A stretch of 64,000 bases of DNA, from assembly GCA_026826555.1 (NCBI GenBank), contig JAKSZT010053883.1, positions 32,407,282 to 32,471,281 on the forward strand, given 5' to 3'. Shown in pieces: positions 46,826 to 59,762 of the stretch. Within the stretch, counting starts at the first letter, position 1. Every line of letters starts with the position of its first letter. The notes under the pieces are model-generated. The model was not told where the DNA came from. It saw only the letters and a program-made list of their open reading frames with translations, and made no database searches. The position numbers were made by a program, and so were the translations under genes. Source of the stretch: Tolypeutes matacus (lineage: Eukaryota; Chordata; Mammalia; Cingulata; Chlamyphoridae).

Positions 46826-48710
46826 GGTGTTAAGAAGGTAGGATTAATGGGACTTGGTGAATGAAGGAGGAGTATGGGATGAATCCCAGGTATCCAACTT
46901 GAACAACAAACTAGGTTGTTTGTGGAGCCCACAACCAAGATGGGGAAATCAGCAGGAAAAGCTAATTTATAGAAAAGGATGAATGCTGTTCTCAACTTGT
47001 TGAGTATGGGGCACCAGAGGAGAGATCCAGGCAGCAGTGGGACAAACAGGCCATCGCGCCACGGAAAGAGGTGAGCTAGTGAATCAGTGTTTCACTGGCA
47101 TTTGAAGAAAATTTAACCAAAGGACTATTAATATATCTGGGAAGGGCCAGGGATGTGATTAAGGGGTGTTGATCATCCAGGGACTGGCAACAGCAAGAAG
47201 CACCACCCCTAGGCATGAAGGAACAAGGACGGTATTAACTTATCCAGTGAGAGCTGGAAATGGGAACCCTGTCAGGAGCTTTAGTTATAGATGGAAATGG
47301 CCCATGCTGGGGTAAAGAGGGAGCAGGGGAAGAAATACCCTTCTTTTCTCCCACTTTTCTATTTCCTGATTCCTCTCCTTTGTTGAGCTCAATCTGAAGC
47401 CAGAGGGCAAGGGAGCCCATCGATGCAGCACAGAGAAGTCGGCACCCCACGGCACAAAGCAGGAAGAGCAGGAAGGGTGGACAGATGTAGGAGTCATTAG
47501 CACTGAAATGGCAACTGGAGCCATGGGCATGGAGGAATGGATGAAGCTACTTGGAGAAAGAAATTAGAGGAATTTAAAAAGGGCATAAATGGATAAATTG
47601 GCACTTTTTATATTATATATATAATATATTATGTATATAATATATATATATAAGAAAAAGCTCCAAGGGCCTAGTACAGAACTCCCCAATACCAATAAAG
47701 AACATGCAGAGTATAGAGCAAGGGAAAACAAGAGGAAAGGCCAGAACAAAGAGCCACACGAACTCTCCATCATAGGGACTGAGCAGGGTGATAAGAGGCA
47801 GATGCCACAAAACTAGACAAGAAATGGAGAGGACATAGGAAGGAGTGGGAGCAGTGGGCTGGAGGGGAAGCCTGGAGAGACACCCTGAAACACTAGGGAT
47901 GGGTAGTTGAGAGTTTTTGTAGAGAACTCACACTCACATATGAGGGAGTTTCACCCCTCCTCTATTTTCTAGCTGAAGCAGTTGGCAAGATTATCTTCTA
48001 GAAGTTAGGAAGATAGAGGTTGGGTGGAAGATTTAAGGTAGTTGTCAAATGTTTGAAAGAACAGCTGTGAGGAAAGAGAAATCACCAAAGCAAAGTAGAT
48101 TATCACAGAGGGATGCTGAGAACCCAACCAGAATGGTACAGATGAACAGAGGGCAAAAGTGAGGAGCCCCAAGAACCGAGAAGCTGGGGAAAGCAGGTCC
48201 TATGTTGACTGATAAAACAGTAAGACCAGTGCAAAATGGATGAGACCCCAGGTGGCTGCTGCTGGCACCAAGATGCTCCCAGAACTAGAGCCTGATCCTT
48301 CATACAAGTTGAAAACCATCTACAGAAAGAAGGTACTGCTTAGGAGGGCTCTCAACAGCTGTGGAAGTGCAAACTAAGAGTCTCACTGAGGCAAGTGCTG
48401 GCAGTGCCCTGTCCCAGAACTGCACAGTTCTTGGGCTGTGGTGAAATTACCAAGGCCGCTTTGGGGCTAGTGAGCCAGTCTTCTTTACAATGCTACCCTG
48501 CCCAGCACTATCTCTGCCCAACACCCAGCATCCCAAAATCATGAGCCCAGGGGGTCTTTTCCATTTGGAATTTCTAAAAATGTTTGTATGGTTTCTTACC
48601 TGCTCAGGCAAACAAGAAGGAAGATGATAAGATTGATTCAGTAAAACAAGGACCAGGTATCTATCCACAAACCTTCACCACAATCCTCTTTCTCTGAGAA
48701 CTGTCCCTAC
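46826..48710. repeat. Old dispersed mammalian repeat, family not named
   Basis: Continuous resemblance to a common old repeat ('gaatcccaggtatccaacttg', 'gacatagg...gagtgggagcag'). A (TA)n tract lies at 47605-47652. No exon seen. Confidence 0.4.
47605..47652. repeat. (TA)n-rich tract
   Basis: Nearly uninterrupted alternating T/A. Confidence 0.95.
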
Positions 48711-49330
48711 TGTGGCAGTTTGAGATTATTTTAGAACCTCAAAAAGAGAAAGATTATGTTTGTAAACTAATATTTTTCTCTGGGTGTGATACCCTTTGAT
48801 TGTATTAAATTCAGTTGAGGGGCCTTTGATTAGATTACCTGGTGAGATTGCTGTAGGGCTTTTGACTGGATTATGTCAGTGAGGTGTGACTCAGGTTGAG
48901 TCCCCGCCCCTTTGCTGGATCTGATATAAATGGATTCACTCAGGCAGACAGAAGAGGAAAAAGGGAACTGCCATGTGGGGAAAAGACTCCAGTTTTGCCC
49001 ACAGCTGAGCTGCAAGGACAGAAGTTCTAAGAGACAAGCCCTATGCCAGGAGAGAGAGGACAATAGGATTGCTTAAGCACAAAACCCCAAGAGGCTGGGC
49101 CCACAGAGCAGCTCAAGAGGAGAAGGTGAGCCCAGAGGGGAAGGCTGAGACCTCGCAGAGATGGGCGGCTGTCTCGCTTCACCACGTGGCAACACACCAG
49201 GATCAACTGTAGCTGACTTTGGTGAGAAACCCTCTCTGCTGATGCCTTGATTTGGACATTTCATGGCCTTGGAACTGGAAGCTTTTACCCCAACTAAATC
49301 ACCATTATAAAAGCCAGCAGGTTTCTGGCA
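48711..49330 (+). mobile_element. Solo LTR (family 'X', copy 3)
   Basis: Begins 'tgtggcagtttgaga'. TATA-like 'gatataaatgg' at about 48921, later 'tttggacatttcatggcc' and 'ccattataaaagcc'. The last ~40 bp of the family are missing. Confidence 0.6.
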
Positions 49331-49459
49331 AACTTAAACACCTCCCCACACCATCCCTCGGGACTTTGATGGTCCTATATGTATTCTGTGACCAGCATTG
49401 GTCACAGGGGTTGGGCCAGAAAAGGACATTTAGCCCAGGCTGGGCTAATTAGTTTCCCT

Positions 49460-49975
49460 TGATAAAAGAAAAGATCTTCATGCAATTTAGTAGCTCACAG
49501 CTGTATCAAGTAATTCATGAATTGAGCAGCATCCCATTCAGAAAGTAGAAGGGAGCATCACTGTGGGGGTGGATAGGGGAAACTCAAATAAGGTGAACAA
49601 AGAAGCGAGGAAATGTTCTGATTGGCTGACATTAGGTTTCCATTTCACATAAGGAGGTTTTACAAAGTGGGGAGCATATATCCACTGATTAATATGGTAT
49701 GTTTGACCATTCTGATAATCTGTGTCTATTGGACCAAAACTAGTTTATCACCAGGTGTGATAAAACACATCTGCAGGGTGTGCTCCATTTTCTCGGAAAA
49801 CCCTTGCAGGTCAATTGTTTTTGTCATCTGGAGAAGCACTTCTCAGAAAGGGGTGTTGTCCCGGCAGCGCCAATGTGAGCCGCTATTTTCTTTTATTTAC
49901 CACTGCCCCGCTCTTGGTCATTTTTTCCGGTGATCTCGTTGGAAACGTGACCAAAACACTCTGGTCACCACCAGA
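49460..49975 (-). mobile_element. 3' LTR of a class I endogenous retrovirus
   Basis: Homologous to 56395-56690 (e.g. 'gataaaagaaaa', 'caattcatgaat', 'tgtttttgtcatct'). On the minus strand a CCAAT box (gccaatcag) precedes the transcription end. This copy has about 190 bp absent from its partner. Confidence 0.7.
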
Positions 49976-50539
49976 TTTCTTTTATTCTTAGGTGGTTGAA
50001 TAGGCTCAGTCAGTTGTTTTGTTCCATTTTCCTTTGCATTTAGGGTGTGTGTGTGTTTTCTTTCTTGATTGCAATGTGATTCTTTCGGTGGCTGTTGAAT
50101 TACATTTAAGAACCTTGAGGTGAGAACTGGAGAAGACAGTTGAATGAATTATGGGTACAGTCCTCTCTCTGAGTCAGGGTGTTTATTATTTTTATTTTTG
50201 CCCTTAGTCTCGGCCCCTACTAGAGACAGCCAAATTTCAATCTCATTTCCCTTTTGATTAGCTATCTTAAGAGCAACCATCTGTCTTGAGGTGACAAGGA
50301 ATTTGAACAGAATCATGAAACACAGTTTGTACAACTAGAAATAAGAACACACAAACTGATAATCATAAAAGCATAAATCTAAACATACTAGTTTGTCCCC
50401 TTAATCTATTAAACCAAGAACCTAGGTCAGGAAGTAGGTGTGTCCATTGAAATGTTTGAGCTTAACTGATACCATGAATCACCTTAACTTGGTCCTTTAA
50501 AATAGTCAGATTATTTATCACTGTGATAGATTTACTAAC

Positions 50540-50954
50540 AGGAATGCAGCATTGTTTATGGGCAGTCAGGGTATCTAGAGCCCATCTATTTTTCAAGAGC
50601 ACTGATGATAAGCTGGCAACTGCAGTCTGAAGAGCCTGAAGAATATTTAGGTTGGTATATTAAAGCTCTATATCATAACCCGAGATATATTTATAGCTGA
50701 TTGCTCCGGGTCTGGTGTTCCTAGGGAAGGTATGATGGTGTGCATGAATAAAGGAATCCTGTATTATATAGTAGGTCAAAGGATTTTGGGATGTTATCTC
50801 TCTTCTGTTGGTTTGAGAGCTGATGTACAAAAGATACTAAGTTTTCTGACAGACATTTAGGGTAAACAATATAAGCAAGATCACAGGATCTAGTCCAATT
50901 TATAGGCAGATAACAAAACCAAGCAGTTATCTGCAATTTACAAAGGGGATGCAA
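50540..50954 (-). pseudogene. Endogenous retroviral env remnant
   Basis: On the minus strand, a surface-subunit-like motif (LPxNWTxxCxL type, about 50855-50924) is followed about 250 bp later by a degenerate transmembrane-subunit segment (50560-50640). That segment ends in a Leu-rich LKNRWALDTL-like heptad followed by paired Cys. Order and spacing fit a gammaretroviral-type env. It is broken by stops and frameshifts and is not functional. Confidence 0.6.
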
Positions 50955-52979
50955 AATAGCTCAGTGAACAGCAGAAGAATCTGTTAACCCGCAGAAGTGT
51001 GCTTTAGTTTTTCTTTGAAACTCAAATTCTCTCTATAGCCACACTCCTTGTGATCAAGGATAACCTCAAAATGATTATTCTTAATCATAAAATATGGCTG
51101 GTTTCATTAGATTTGGCCTGATTATTTACATAGGGGCAGCAAGAAGGGTAATTTACTGTATAGGCCCTTTTAAGTTTGCTTTGCTGCTGGTTTTCATAAG
51201 GAACCTCTAATCAGCCTTATAAAAGCCTCTTTAGCATTTTATAATGCTAAAGAAGAACTCAACACCAGATTTTACCTGCAGCACATATAGATTTGGGTGA
51301 ATTCCTCTTTCTCAAAGACCCCAAAGTATCATATAGTTCTTATGCTTGACAGAAATTAACTTTTTTTACTGACCTTTAAGGCTGGGGACCCTGGAGCCAG
51401 GTACCAGACTGGTTTTTGCAAGAGGGTTTTGTAAGCATTAGCTTCATTGAGTCAAACTTAGTTCTTTAAAAGGCTCTGGTCGTGTGTGATTAAATGAGCA
51501 TCAGTCTCAAACATGATTTTCCAGGCAAAGCCTTGGTTATATAATCAGTGTCTCCAATTATGTCCTGTTAACAAAGAGAACAGATTCTCATTGAACATAT
51601 GAGAATCATTATTTTGCCATAAAAATAAGAATATTTAATGAGTTTCCAAATTCTAGAGGGTCCATGCAGGGAGGAAAAAGGTGAATGTTTTATGAATTAA
51701 AGATAACTTAAGGGAAAAGAGTAAGGGATTCCTTTTATCTAGAAAAAAGAGCAATAAAATTTTAGCAATAATAATAATAAAAAAAAAACTATAGTCATTC
51801 TTTATCAGTTCATTTAGTCCTATGTAATTCATCTTTGTTCCACTCAATCTTATATTAGCAATCTCATGAATCCATTGGCATCTTCAGTAGAATTCTGGAA
51901 TCTTGACTCAGTCCAGTGGTACAGTCTCACAGTTATTTAAGCAATGTCATTAGAACCCCAGAGTGTCTGGCATAGTCCTTTCCATGGATGTCTGAGATAG
52001 TCGTTTTTGCTGAAGACAAAGCACGCACACTCTGGCCTATAGCTGATTGCCAGTATTTTCAGGGAAGCATCAGAATAAAAATTGTCTGTAGATGACAAAA
52101 GACTTATAATGGCTATGGTTAACTTATTACTGTTTTACAAAAAACAGTAATGAAATTTCTGTTGCAAAAATAATGCAGTTGAGAAGGCAATTTGGTTATA
52201 TTTGTGACACATAACTTTTTAAAAGAATAACTTGAAGTTATGACCAATAACCCTATACTGTTGTCTAATATCAGGCAGATTAGTACTAGGACATCTCATG
52301 GACAGTGAGGACTTGACAAATCTCTAGGAACTTTATTCAATTTCTGAAATGTTTATATTAATAGTATTTTACCCATACAAATTTAACCAACAGAAGGTTA
52401 GAAAACCCTTTTTAATTTGACAACATTTCCCATGCAACTCACAACATATCAAGTAAACCTAATTATTTCTAACAAGTGAAAGAAAAAAATCCTTTGTGAT
52501 TTTCCAAGGTCTCTCTGGAAAAATTCCAAAGATAGTTTGAGATCAATAAGACATCATTTAGGGTTTGAATTTGGGAAGGCAAAAATGTCAAAAAATTGAC
52601 AGGTTTGAATATTGTTAAATAGGATCAAGGGTCACTATGAAACAATATTTGATTCCCTACTTAACCAAAGTGATGATAAAGGATTCTAAAAATAAATAGG
52701 AGTTAATATAGTTCTTTCAAAATTGAAAAGACTTGTTCTTCTATAATAAAAATCCAATGAAGGATCATCATAAGGTCAATATAAAATATGAGATTATTCC
52801 GATAAGATACAGAATCATTGCATTCTAAGCAGATAACTCAGATGGTTAAGAAAAACCTTTTATTGCCAGTGGGCCCTACTTTGGAGTTTGTGCTCCTGAG
52901 AGTGACAGAGTTGGACTCAGTTATGTCTTCCTTGCTCATGACTCATCTGTCCCTTCTATTTAAACCTATATTTGGTGCT

Positions 52980-53925
52980 GGAGTTTGTAGGTGTACGTCC
53001 AGAGACTAGAGTCTTTGGGCTGTCCATGTGCCAGCTGGGCTCGGAACCTCGGCGGAGTTGCAACACCTACTCTACAGCTCATTGGACTCACCCAGGATAC
53101 CTGGCAGGGAGATGATGATGGACAACGGCCGTCCCAGGGAACAGAGAGAGTCTGCAGCTCCAGGCAGGATAGTCCCATCCATCTTCCCCATGGGATATAA
53201 GCCCCCCCTCAATTGGAGGTGGAGTGGGTGTCACTATCCCAGAATCCTCGGGATTGGGGGAAGAGCTATGAACTAAGTGGACTTACTGGTATTCCATATA
53301 GACATATTGTGATTCTAGCAATGGAAGAAATTACAACATTCATGTGGTGCCAGTGGCCACTGGAGGCTCTGGGGGCAGGGAGAGGGAAAAACAGTTGTCA
53401 CACAGGAGCATTTTCGGGACTTGGGAATTGTCCTGAGTGACATTGCAATGACAGGTATAGACCATTTTACATCATCACATAACATGCATAAGTGTGTGGG
53501 AGAGAGTGTAGACTACAATGTGAACTATGGTCCATGCTTAATGGCTAAGACCCAGAATGCGTTTATCAATTGCAATTAATGTGCCACACTAATGAAGAAT
53601 GTTTATGTGGGAGGGTGTGGGAGGTGTGGGGAGTGGGGCATATGAGAATCCCTATGTTTTTTTGTTGTTGTTGTTTTGAATAGAATTTTTTTTTAATTAT
53701 TTATTTATTTTTATTGTGGGTAAAAATTCTCACAATACATACAAACATTTGCAAAATGATATATAAATATATATGCATATATGTGTATTTGCTTACAAAA
53801 ATGTATATATATATATATACATATATTTTAAGAGGTGCTTAGATTACCCAAAATATTACACGGAACCTATGTTTTTTATGTAACATTTATGTAATCTAAG
53901 CATCTTTTAAAAAATAAAAAAAAAA
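52980..53925 (+). mobile_element. 5'-truncated L1 3' UTR, G-rich subtype
   Basis: Shares its last ~250 bp with 4306-4570 and ends in A-rich sequence at about 53925. The 5' boundary is uncertain. A second, antisense insert at 53665-53866 carries (TA)n, flanked by cctatgtttttt. Confidence 0.55.
53665..53866 (-). mobile_element. Antisense A-tailed insert with AT-rich core
   Basis: Starts with T-rich sequence and (TTTA)n, then a tata/tgta core. TSD cctatgtttttt on both sides. Its end ('gtaatctaagcacctctt' on the minus strand) resembles the tail of the element it lies in. Confidence 0.55.
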
Positions 53926-53934
53926 TTTTTTTAA

Positions 53935-54090
53935 TGTATAGAAAGCTATTGATTTTTGCATATAGATCTTGTATCCTGCTACTTTGCTGAAATCGTCTAT
54001 AAGTTTTGTTTTGTGGATTTTTTTAGAATTTTCTAATGATAGGATCATATCAACAGCGAATAAAGAAAGTTTTACTTCTTATTTCCTAAA
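53935..54090 (-). mobile_element. L1 ORF2 fragment, antisense
   Basis: Antisense of the reverse-transcriptase FADDMILS-like region. Confidence 0.7.
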
Positions 54091-55132
54091 AAAAAGAAAA
54101 GAAAAGAAAAACCTTTTACAACCATTTACTAAGAGCAGACCAATAATCCAAGAAAACATTGTCATTCTGACAAAAAACCAAATTCTAGTTTTGCATGAAG
54201 TTACTGTCCATATGAAAACTCTTTAAAAATCATATAAACCAGCCTGGATCACGGAAAATAAAATTCCTTTTCCACAAACCTCTGCAACTTTCTATATTCA
54301 TTCAGGTTTTGTCTTACACATTCTGGTTTCTCATTCTGCAACAGTCATTTTACTTTAGTACAAAACTACTCTCTTTTTCCTCAACAAAAATACATCCTGC
54401 ATACCTTACACATTTAAGTTACTAAAAAAGATCTTGGAAAGTCTTCAAGCCAACATCCTACAAAACACAATTATTCTTAAAAAAGAGTTTGCCAAAATAA
54501 TAACTCTATGTGGTTAAACACAAATTTACACTTTCATCATCCTAAAGATCTCGTAGGTATAATGCTAGCTTATTTTATCTGTAAACCTGTATAAATTTAA
54601 GAAGAACATACCCAAGTAGAATAAAATTGTATGCTTGAATCATACTTAACATAGATAATTCAGAAGGTATATCTATTTTATTTAACAATATTAAACTATT
54701 CCTGCTTGTCAAAGGTTTTTCTGAATTATATGAACCTGAATATTTTTTAAATGTTTACATTTAATTATATAAATACTCTTTTTGTTTTTCCATTGAAAAT
54801 ATTAGAAGTTTGGTTTCCTTATTTTCTGGTGCTTTAGGAGCATTAATTTATATATAAGTACTTATTGATCTTTAAGTAATTTAAGTAGAATTCTTTTAAG
54901 AAGTTTTATAAGTTGATTTGGTAATACCATCCAGAATTAGGAAAATATACATCAAACACTGACAGCACAGAAGGCTTATAGCTTCAATTAAAATTTTTTC
55001 AGCCATGAGTCAGACATAAAAGTAGAAAAACACAGAAAACAGAAATTCATAATTCACTAGTTTATATAAGCTATTTTTAGAGTCTTCAATATCTTAGTAG
55101 ACTCTGAGTCTCAATTAAAACAGGCATCCCAG

Positions 55133-55722
55133 GGAAGCAGATGTGGTTCAAGCAGTTGGGTACCTGCCTACCACATGGGAGGTCCCAGGTTCAGTTCCCG
55201 GTGCCTCCTAAAGAAGACAAGCAAGACAGCAAGCTGGTGTAATGGGTGGCAAGCTGACACAACAAGATGATGCGATGGGGAAGCGGCTGTGGCTCAATCA
55301 GTGGGGCTCCCGTTTGCCATGTGGGAGGCCCTGGGTTCGGTTCCCGGGGCCTCCTGGTGAGGGCGAGCCCGCCCGCATGGCGTGGTTGGCTGACCCAGCG
55401 AGCACAAGCAGCAAGGGGGGGGATAAATGAATAAATAAATAAAAAATCTTTAAAAAAAAAAAAAAAAGATGATGCGATGAGGATGCAACAAAGAGACACA
55501 ATGAAGAAACACAATGAGAGACACAACAAGGGGGAGTGGAGGTGGCTCAAGCCATTGGGCACCTCCCTTCTGCATGGGAGGTCCTGGGTTTTGTTCCCAG
55601 TGCCTCCTAAAAAAAGAGAAAACAAGCACACAACAAACAGATACAGAAAGCAGACAGCAGGCCAAATAATGGGGGGTGTGTGCAGAAATAAACAAATAAA
55701 ATAAATCTTTAAAAAAAAAAAA
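55133..55722 (+). mobile_element. DAS SINE dimer, interrupted by another SINE
   Basis: Two tRNA-like units (55133 and 55531) of a different dimer type from the one at 15.5 kb. TSD ggcatccca on both sides. Contains a full SINE at 55277-55466. Confidence 0.85.
55277..55466 (+). mobile_element. DAS SINE with extension, nested in a SINE
   Basis: Intact promoter boxes, extension, (ATAA)n, poly(A). TSD aagatgatgcgatg on both sides. Confidence 0.95.
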
Positions 55723-55888
55723 AGGCATCCCATTTGGCCTGTTTTGATTTGGGAGCCATTTTTCTTGAGTGCACCTCTGAGATGGTGAGTAAATTTGTCT
55801 AGCTGAAATGTTCCCCATAATGGCCATTGCAACTCTAGAGTGTCTTTGGAGAATTTGGGTAGATAGGACAGCTTCCAGCTCTATGATT

Positions 55889-55982
55889 TTTTTTTTTTTT
55901 TTTAATGAGGTACTAGGGATTGAACCCAGGACCTTGTATATGCGAAGCAGGCCCTCAACCACTTGAGCTACATCCGCTCCCC
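55889..55982 (-). mobile_element. DAS SINE, short form
   Basis: Poly(T), antisense tRNA-like body, flanks ctatgattttt. Confidence 0.9.
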
Positions 55983-56394
55983 TATCCCTATGATTTTTGA
56001 ACATGTAATATGCTGGGGTACCAGAGGGTGAAGAATGAAAGTTTTTAGAGTTTGAGGATCCCATTTTTATCATTGGACTTCTTATCTTGTGCACAGGTCA
56101 CAGAACCCAGCAGTAGCAAAATGAAACTGGACTGAACAAAAGTCTGGGGACTTGGTCTCAAAATTTGAACCTTCTTGTCAGTAAGATTGACCCACTAACC
56201 TTTGAACTAGAAGCTAGTGAAATCAGAGAGCTCTACCACAAAGAGAGTGGAGCTCTAATCCAAGGGGCTCTCCCCATGACCCTTGAAGGTGGCCAGGAGG
56301 ACAGAGAGTTCAAAGCATCTATGGCACCTTCACTTTTCTTTCTTGTCTCTGGAGGAGCCATAAGCAGTTGTCTTGGATCCTTTCCTAATTGCCA

Positions 56395-56780
56395 AAACTG
56401 ATAAAAGAAAAACTATTCATGCAATGTAGGCTCTCACAGCTTTACTGAGCAATTCATGAATCAGGCAGGCCCTATTCTGAAAGTAGAAGGAAGCTCCACC
56501 GAAGGCGTGGAAAGGGGAAGCTCAAATAGGGCGAACACAGAAGCAAGTGAGGAAGTGTTCTTCTGGGAAAACCCCGGCAGGTCCGTTGTTTTTGTCATCT
56601 TGACAAGCCCTTCTCAGCAAGCCCCTATGCAGGCGGCCATTTCATTTGACTTAACGCCCTTTCCTAAGGATTTGCAATTGGGACAGAAAGAGCTTACTTT
56701 CAGTCTCTACTTGTTGCTGAAACTAAAAATAGTACATTTTAGAGCTACGGAGAGTCCCTTGCATGGAGATGCAGAATAAG
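56395..56780 (-). mobile_element. 5' LTR of the class I endogenous retrovirus
   Basis: Partner of 49460-49975. Similarity is clear to about 56690; the outer edge is uncertain. Lacks about 190 bp in the middle ('gaagtgttcttctgggaaaacc' versus the longer partner). Confidence 0.65.
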
Positions 56781-57985
56781 CTGATCTTCTCTGTGGCACT
56801 TTGAGTTTACCACCATCATAACACCTACCACAAGGTATTTAAATTATCTGGGTATGTCTTTCCCTTTTTCTCTAAAGGAAATATTGTGAGTTCTTCAAGG
56901 GCAGTAACCTTCTCTGTTTCATCTTTGTATCCCATGCAATTGTGACCAAATCTGACACAAAGTCAATAAATACTTGTTGCACTTTTGAACTGAGGTTAAC
57001 TTTTTGAACTTAGGTGCATAGATGGTTGTGATCCCAATGTTCCCATCGTCAGGAAAGTGGAATCTCCCCCAGGCCTGAGCACGAGTCAAGTCATGTCTCT
57101 TTGGCTCCTTGTCTGAATCTGATCTGTAACACTACAGGTGAGTCATTGGAGGTGGGCAAGGTGACCAACTGGGACAGCTCCAAAGCCCCAGGCTGTCAAG
57201 CCACTCAACAAGAAACAATATAATCTAGGATGCATGAAGTTATTCATTGCAGTCTTCCAGGTTCTCTGGAGCTTGCTTCTCAAGGGCTGAATTTTCTCCC
57301 TAAATGTTTTTAGATGAACGGCAATATAGGTGTCCCAATATTATAGTTTTCCTTCTAGGTTATAGCATTATATAAAGGAAATATGAATTTTTTAAAATGT
57401 TTTCTGTTTATGAAATATGACATACTAATAGTTCACAAGAAAACCAGTACAGCAGAACTGAAATTAAAAAAATAGATAAAATGTGAAAAATATCTGTTTT
57501 TAGTGCACAACTGACCTTTGTGGGAATGCAAAGAAATCCCTTGTAGAAAACAGTCTGAATTTATGAGAGGTATATTTGCCCTCATATGCAGAGGGGGCAT
57601 ATGCAGATCCCTGCTGACCTAGTACTGTGTTTTAATGGATCACAGAGGTAAGGGAGGGAAAAGGGGGCAGTCAGGCCTTGAATGGAGCAGAAAATAGAAT
57701 CAGAGCACACAACTTGGCCTCCCCACCTCACCCCCAAACTAATATCTTCAGTGGTAAACTTAAAAGATAAAACTGCCATGTTAGGGGGACAGTGGGTATC
57801 AAGCCTGTCTGCGCCTTGGGTCAGAGTAGAGTAAATAAGTATACAAACAAACAAAAGAACCTTCTCTTCTGAGAATTCTCTACCCCATACCTGCACTCAC
57901 CTGTGTTTAGGGAAGGAATTATATTATCTGTGTGACTCAAAATACTACAAGAGGAAAATTTAAAGTATTTCTGGATTGGTAATGC
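56781..57985. other. Intergenic; L2 trace at about 56880-56990
   Basis: 'cttcaagggcagtaaccttctctg' and 'gtcaataaatacttgttg' match the L2 3' end; the rest is not recognised. Confidence 0.5.
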
Positions 57986-57989
57986 CAAC

Positions 57990-59051
57990 AGACACATGGC
58001 AAAAGTAAACCCAGCTCTCTGGAAGAATGCCATTAAACCTAGGCCTCAAAGATTTCCCACAGTTTCAAGTTACATGACTCACTTTTTTTTTAAAGTCTCT
58101 AACCAAACAAGGAAACAAGGCCCTACAAGAAAACACAACCAAACTACAGAATCATACCCACAAATATTAGATATTTGATGGCCTCATATCTCATATTCAG
58201 GAATCCATGTAAATCCAAGTAGGAAAAATAAAAAGGAAGTCATAATAGCAAAACTTTAAAACACCAAAAATAAAGAGACTTAAAAAGCAGCTAGAGAGAA
58301 AAGACAAATTACAAAGGAATGACAAGTAGAGGGACAGTGGATTTCTAAACAGCAATGTTGGAAGTCAGAAGTCAGTGGAATGACATCTTAAAAATGATGA
58401 AAGAAAACTTGAGATTTTAAATTCTATACCTAGATAAACTCACTTTCATACCTAGATAAACTCACTTTCAACCACAATGTGCAATAGACATCTTTGGATG
58501 GTAAATTTACTGCCAACAGATCTTTACTAAAGGAACTTCTAAAGAATGTACTTCAGAAAGAAGGAATATTAATTCAGAATGAGGGTCTGAGATTCAAGGG
58601 AAAAATGATGAACAAATAAATGGTAAACATGTAGGTGAATTTATTATTAGTATAAAACAATAATGTTTAGTTTGTGGGATTAATAATCAAGAGAAAACTA
58701 AAATACCGGATGAAAATATATAAATGGGAAAGGTAGGTTTGTTTTGAAATATTTTAAGGTGCTTTTGCTGTTCTTGGATCCTTACTTAATCCAAAGTCAA
58801 GAACAGGAAAGAAAAATGAAAGAAAGAAACCTAGAAAACCTGGAGCAAATACAAAAGATAAAATAAGGTAGCAGAAATAAATCCAAATATACTATTAATC
58901 ATAAACATTGTAAAGAAAACAAACTTTCCTGGTGGAAAAAAAAAAAAAAAGGCTAAATAAACACATTTAAAGGTGACATAACCAAAAAATAAGGAACTAG
59001 GGAAGTATAAAAGAAAAAGCATGTAAATAAATAAATGTGTATGTGTGTGTG

Positions 59052-59083
<32 letters not shown>

Positions 59084-59320
59084 TACATCAGACACTTTGT
59101 ATATATACTTTGGATGATTGTATGGTATGTGAATAGAACTGCTTTAAATATATATATCAGGCAAAATTAGTGAAAAGAAATTTGGTATAGTTATATTAAT
59201 ATCATACAAAATAGAAGTTAAATCAAAACACATCACTAGAGATAAAGAGGTTGTTTCATATTGAAAAGAGTTTTGATTCACCAGGAATCTGTTATAATTC
59301 TAAACATATTGGAAATAAAT
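57990..59320 (+). mobile_element. Old L1 (or HAL1-like) relic
   Basis: 'cagcaatgttggaagtcagaag' and 'tgatgaaagaaaacttgag' match the C-terminal ORF1 region of old L1; 59160-59300 matches the next L1 segment. Many stops. Confidence 0.6.
59034..59087. repeat. (TG)n(TA)n(CA)n compound microsatellite
   Basis: tgtgtg, tatata and cacaca runs adjoin, making the tract nearly self-complementary. Confidence 0.95.
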
Positions 59321-59762
59321 AGATTGATGATTAGATAGGTAGGCGATAGAAAGATAAATGATAAGTAGGGATACATATACACACTCACTATATATGAAGC
59401 TTTTTTATTAGGATCTTATAAATTCAGTGCTCTAATAATTTAAACTTAATGGACTTAGAACCTAATCAATTTAATGTTCTAACAAGTGTGGGGATATAAC
59501 TATAAGAAGAAACGGACAGATACGTTATAGTGAGATATTTTTAAATACCCCTCTCAATCATTACTATGTCAAGTAAGGATGCAAACAATTTAAAAACGCA
59601 GCAAGCTTGAGCTAATGAAGTCACAATAGAACATTATTGCCTTAGTTTCCTAGGACTGCCATTAAAAAGTACCACAAACTTAATAGTCTGATGATATTAT
59701 CTCATAATCTGTAACAAATATTCCACCATGGTGTGGTGTGTTGGTGAAGGAGTGTTGTATGG

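Larger units (their letters stand above)
49976..56394 (-). mobile_element. Internal region of a decayed class I endogenous retrovirus (MER4-group-like)
   Basis: Lies between two LTRs and reads on the minus strand. Its 5' leader side is near 56.1-56.4 kb ('gtgggtcaatcttactgac'). Sequence is AT-rich with stops in all frames; I cannot identify gag or pol. env traces lie at 50.15-50.95 kb. Later inserts: L1 pieces (52980-54090), a SINE dimer (55133-55722) and a short SINE (55889-55982). Group assignment rests on remembered resemblance to human MER4-type internal sequence. Confidence 0.6.

Noticed and set aside
55191..56094. Two ~214-codon minus-strand open frames
   Set aside because: They are translations of antisense SINE sequence and A/T tails.
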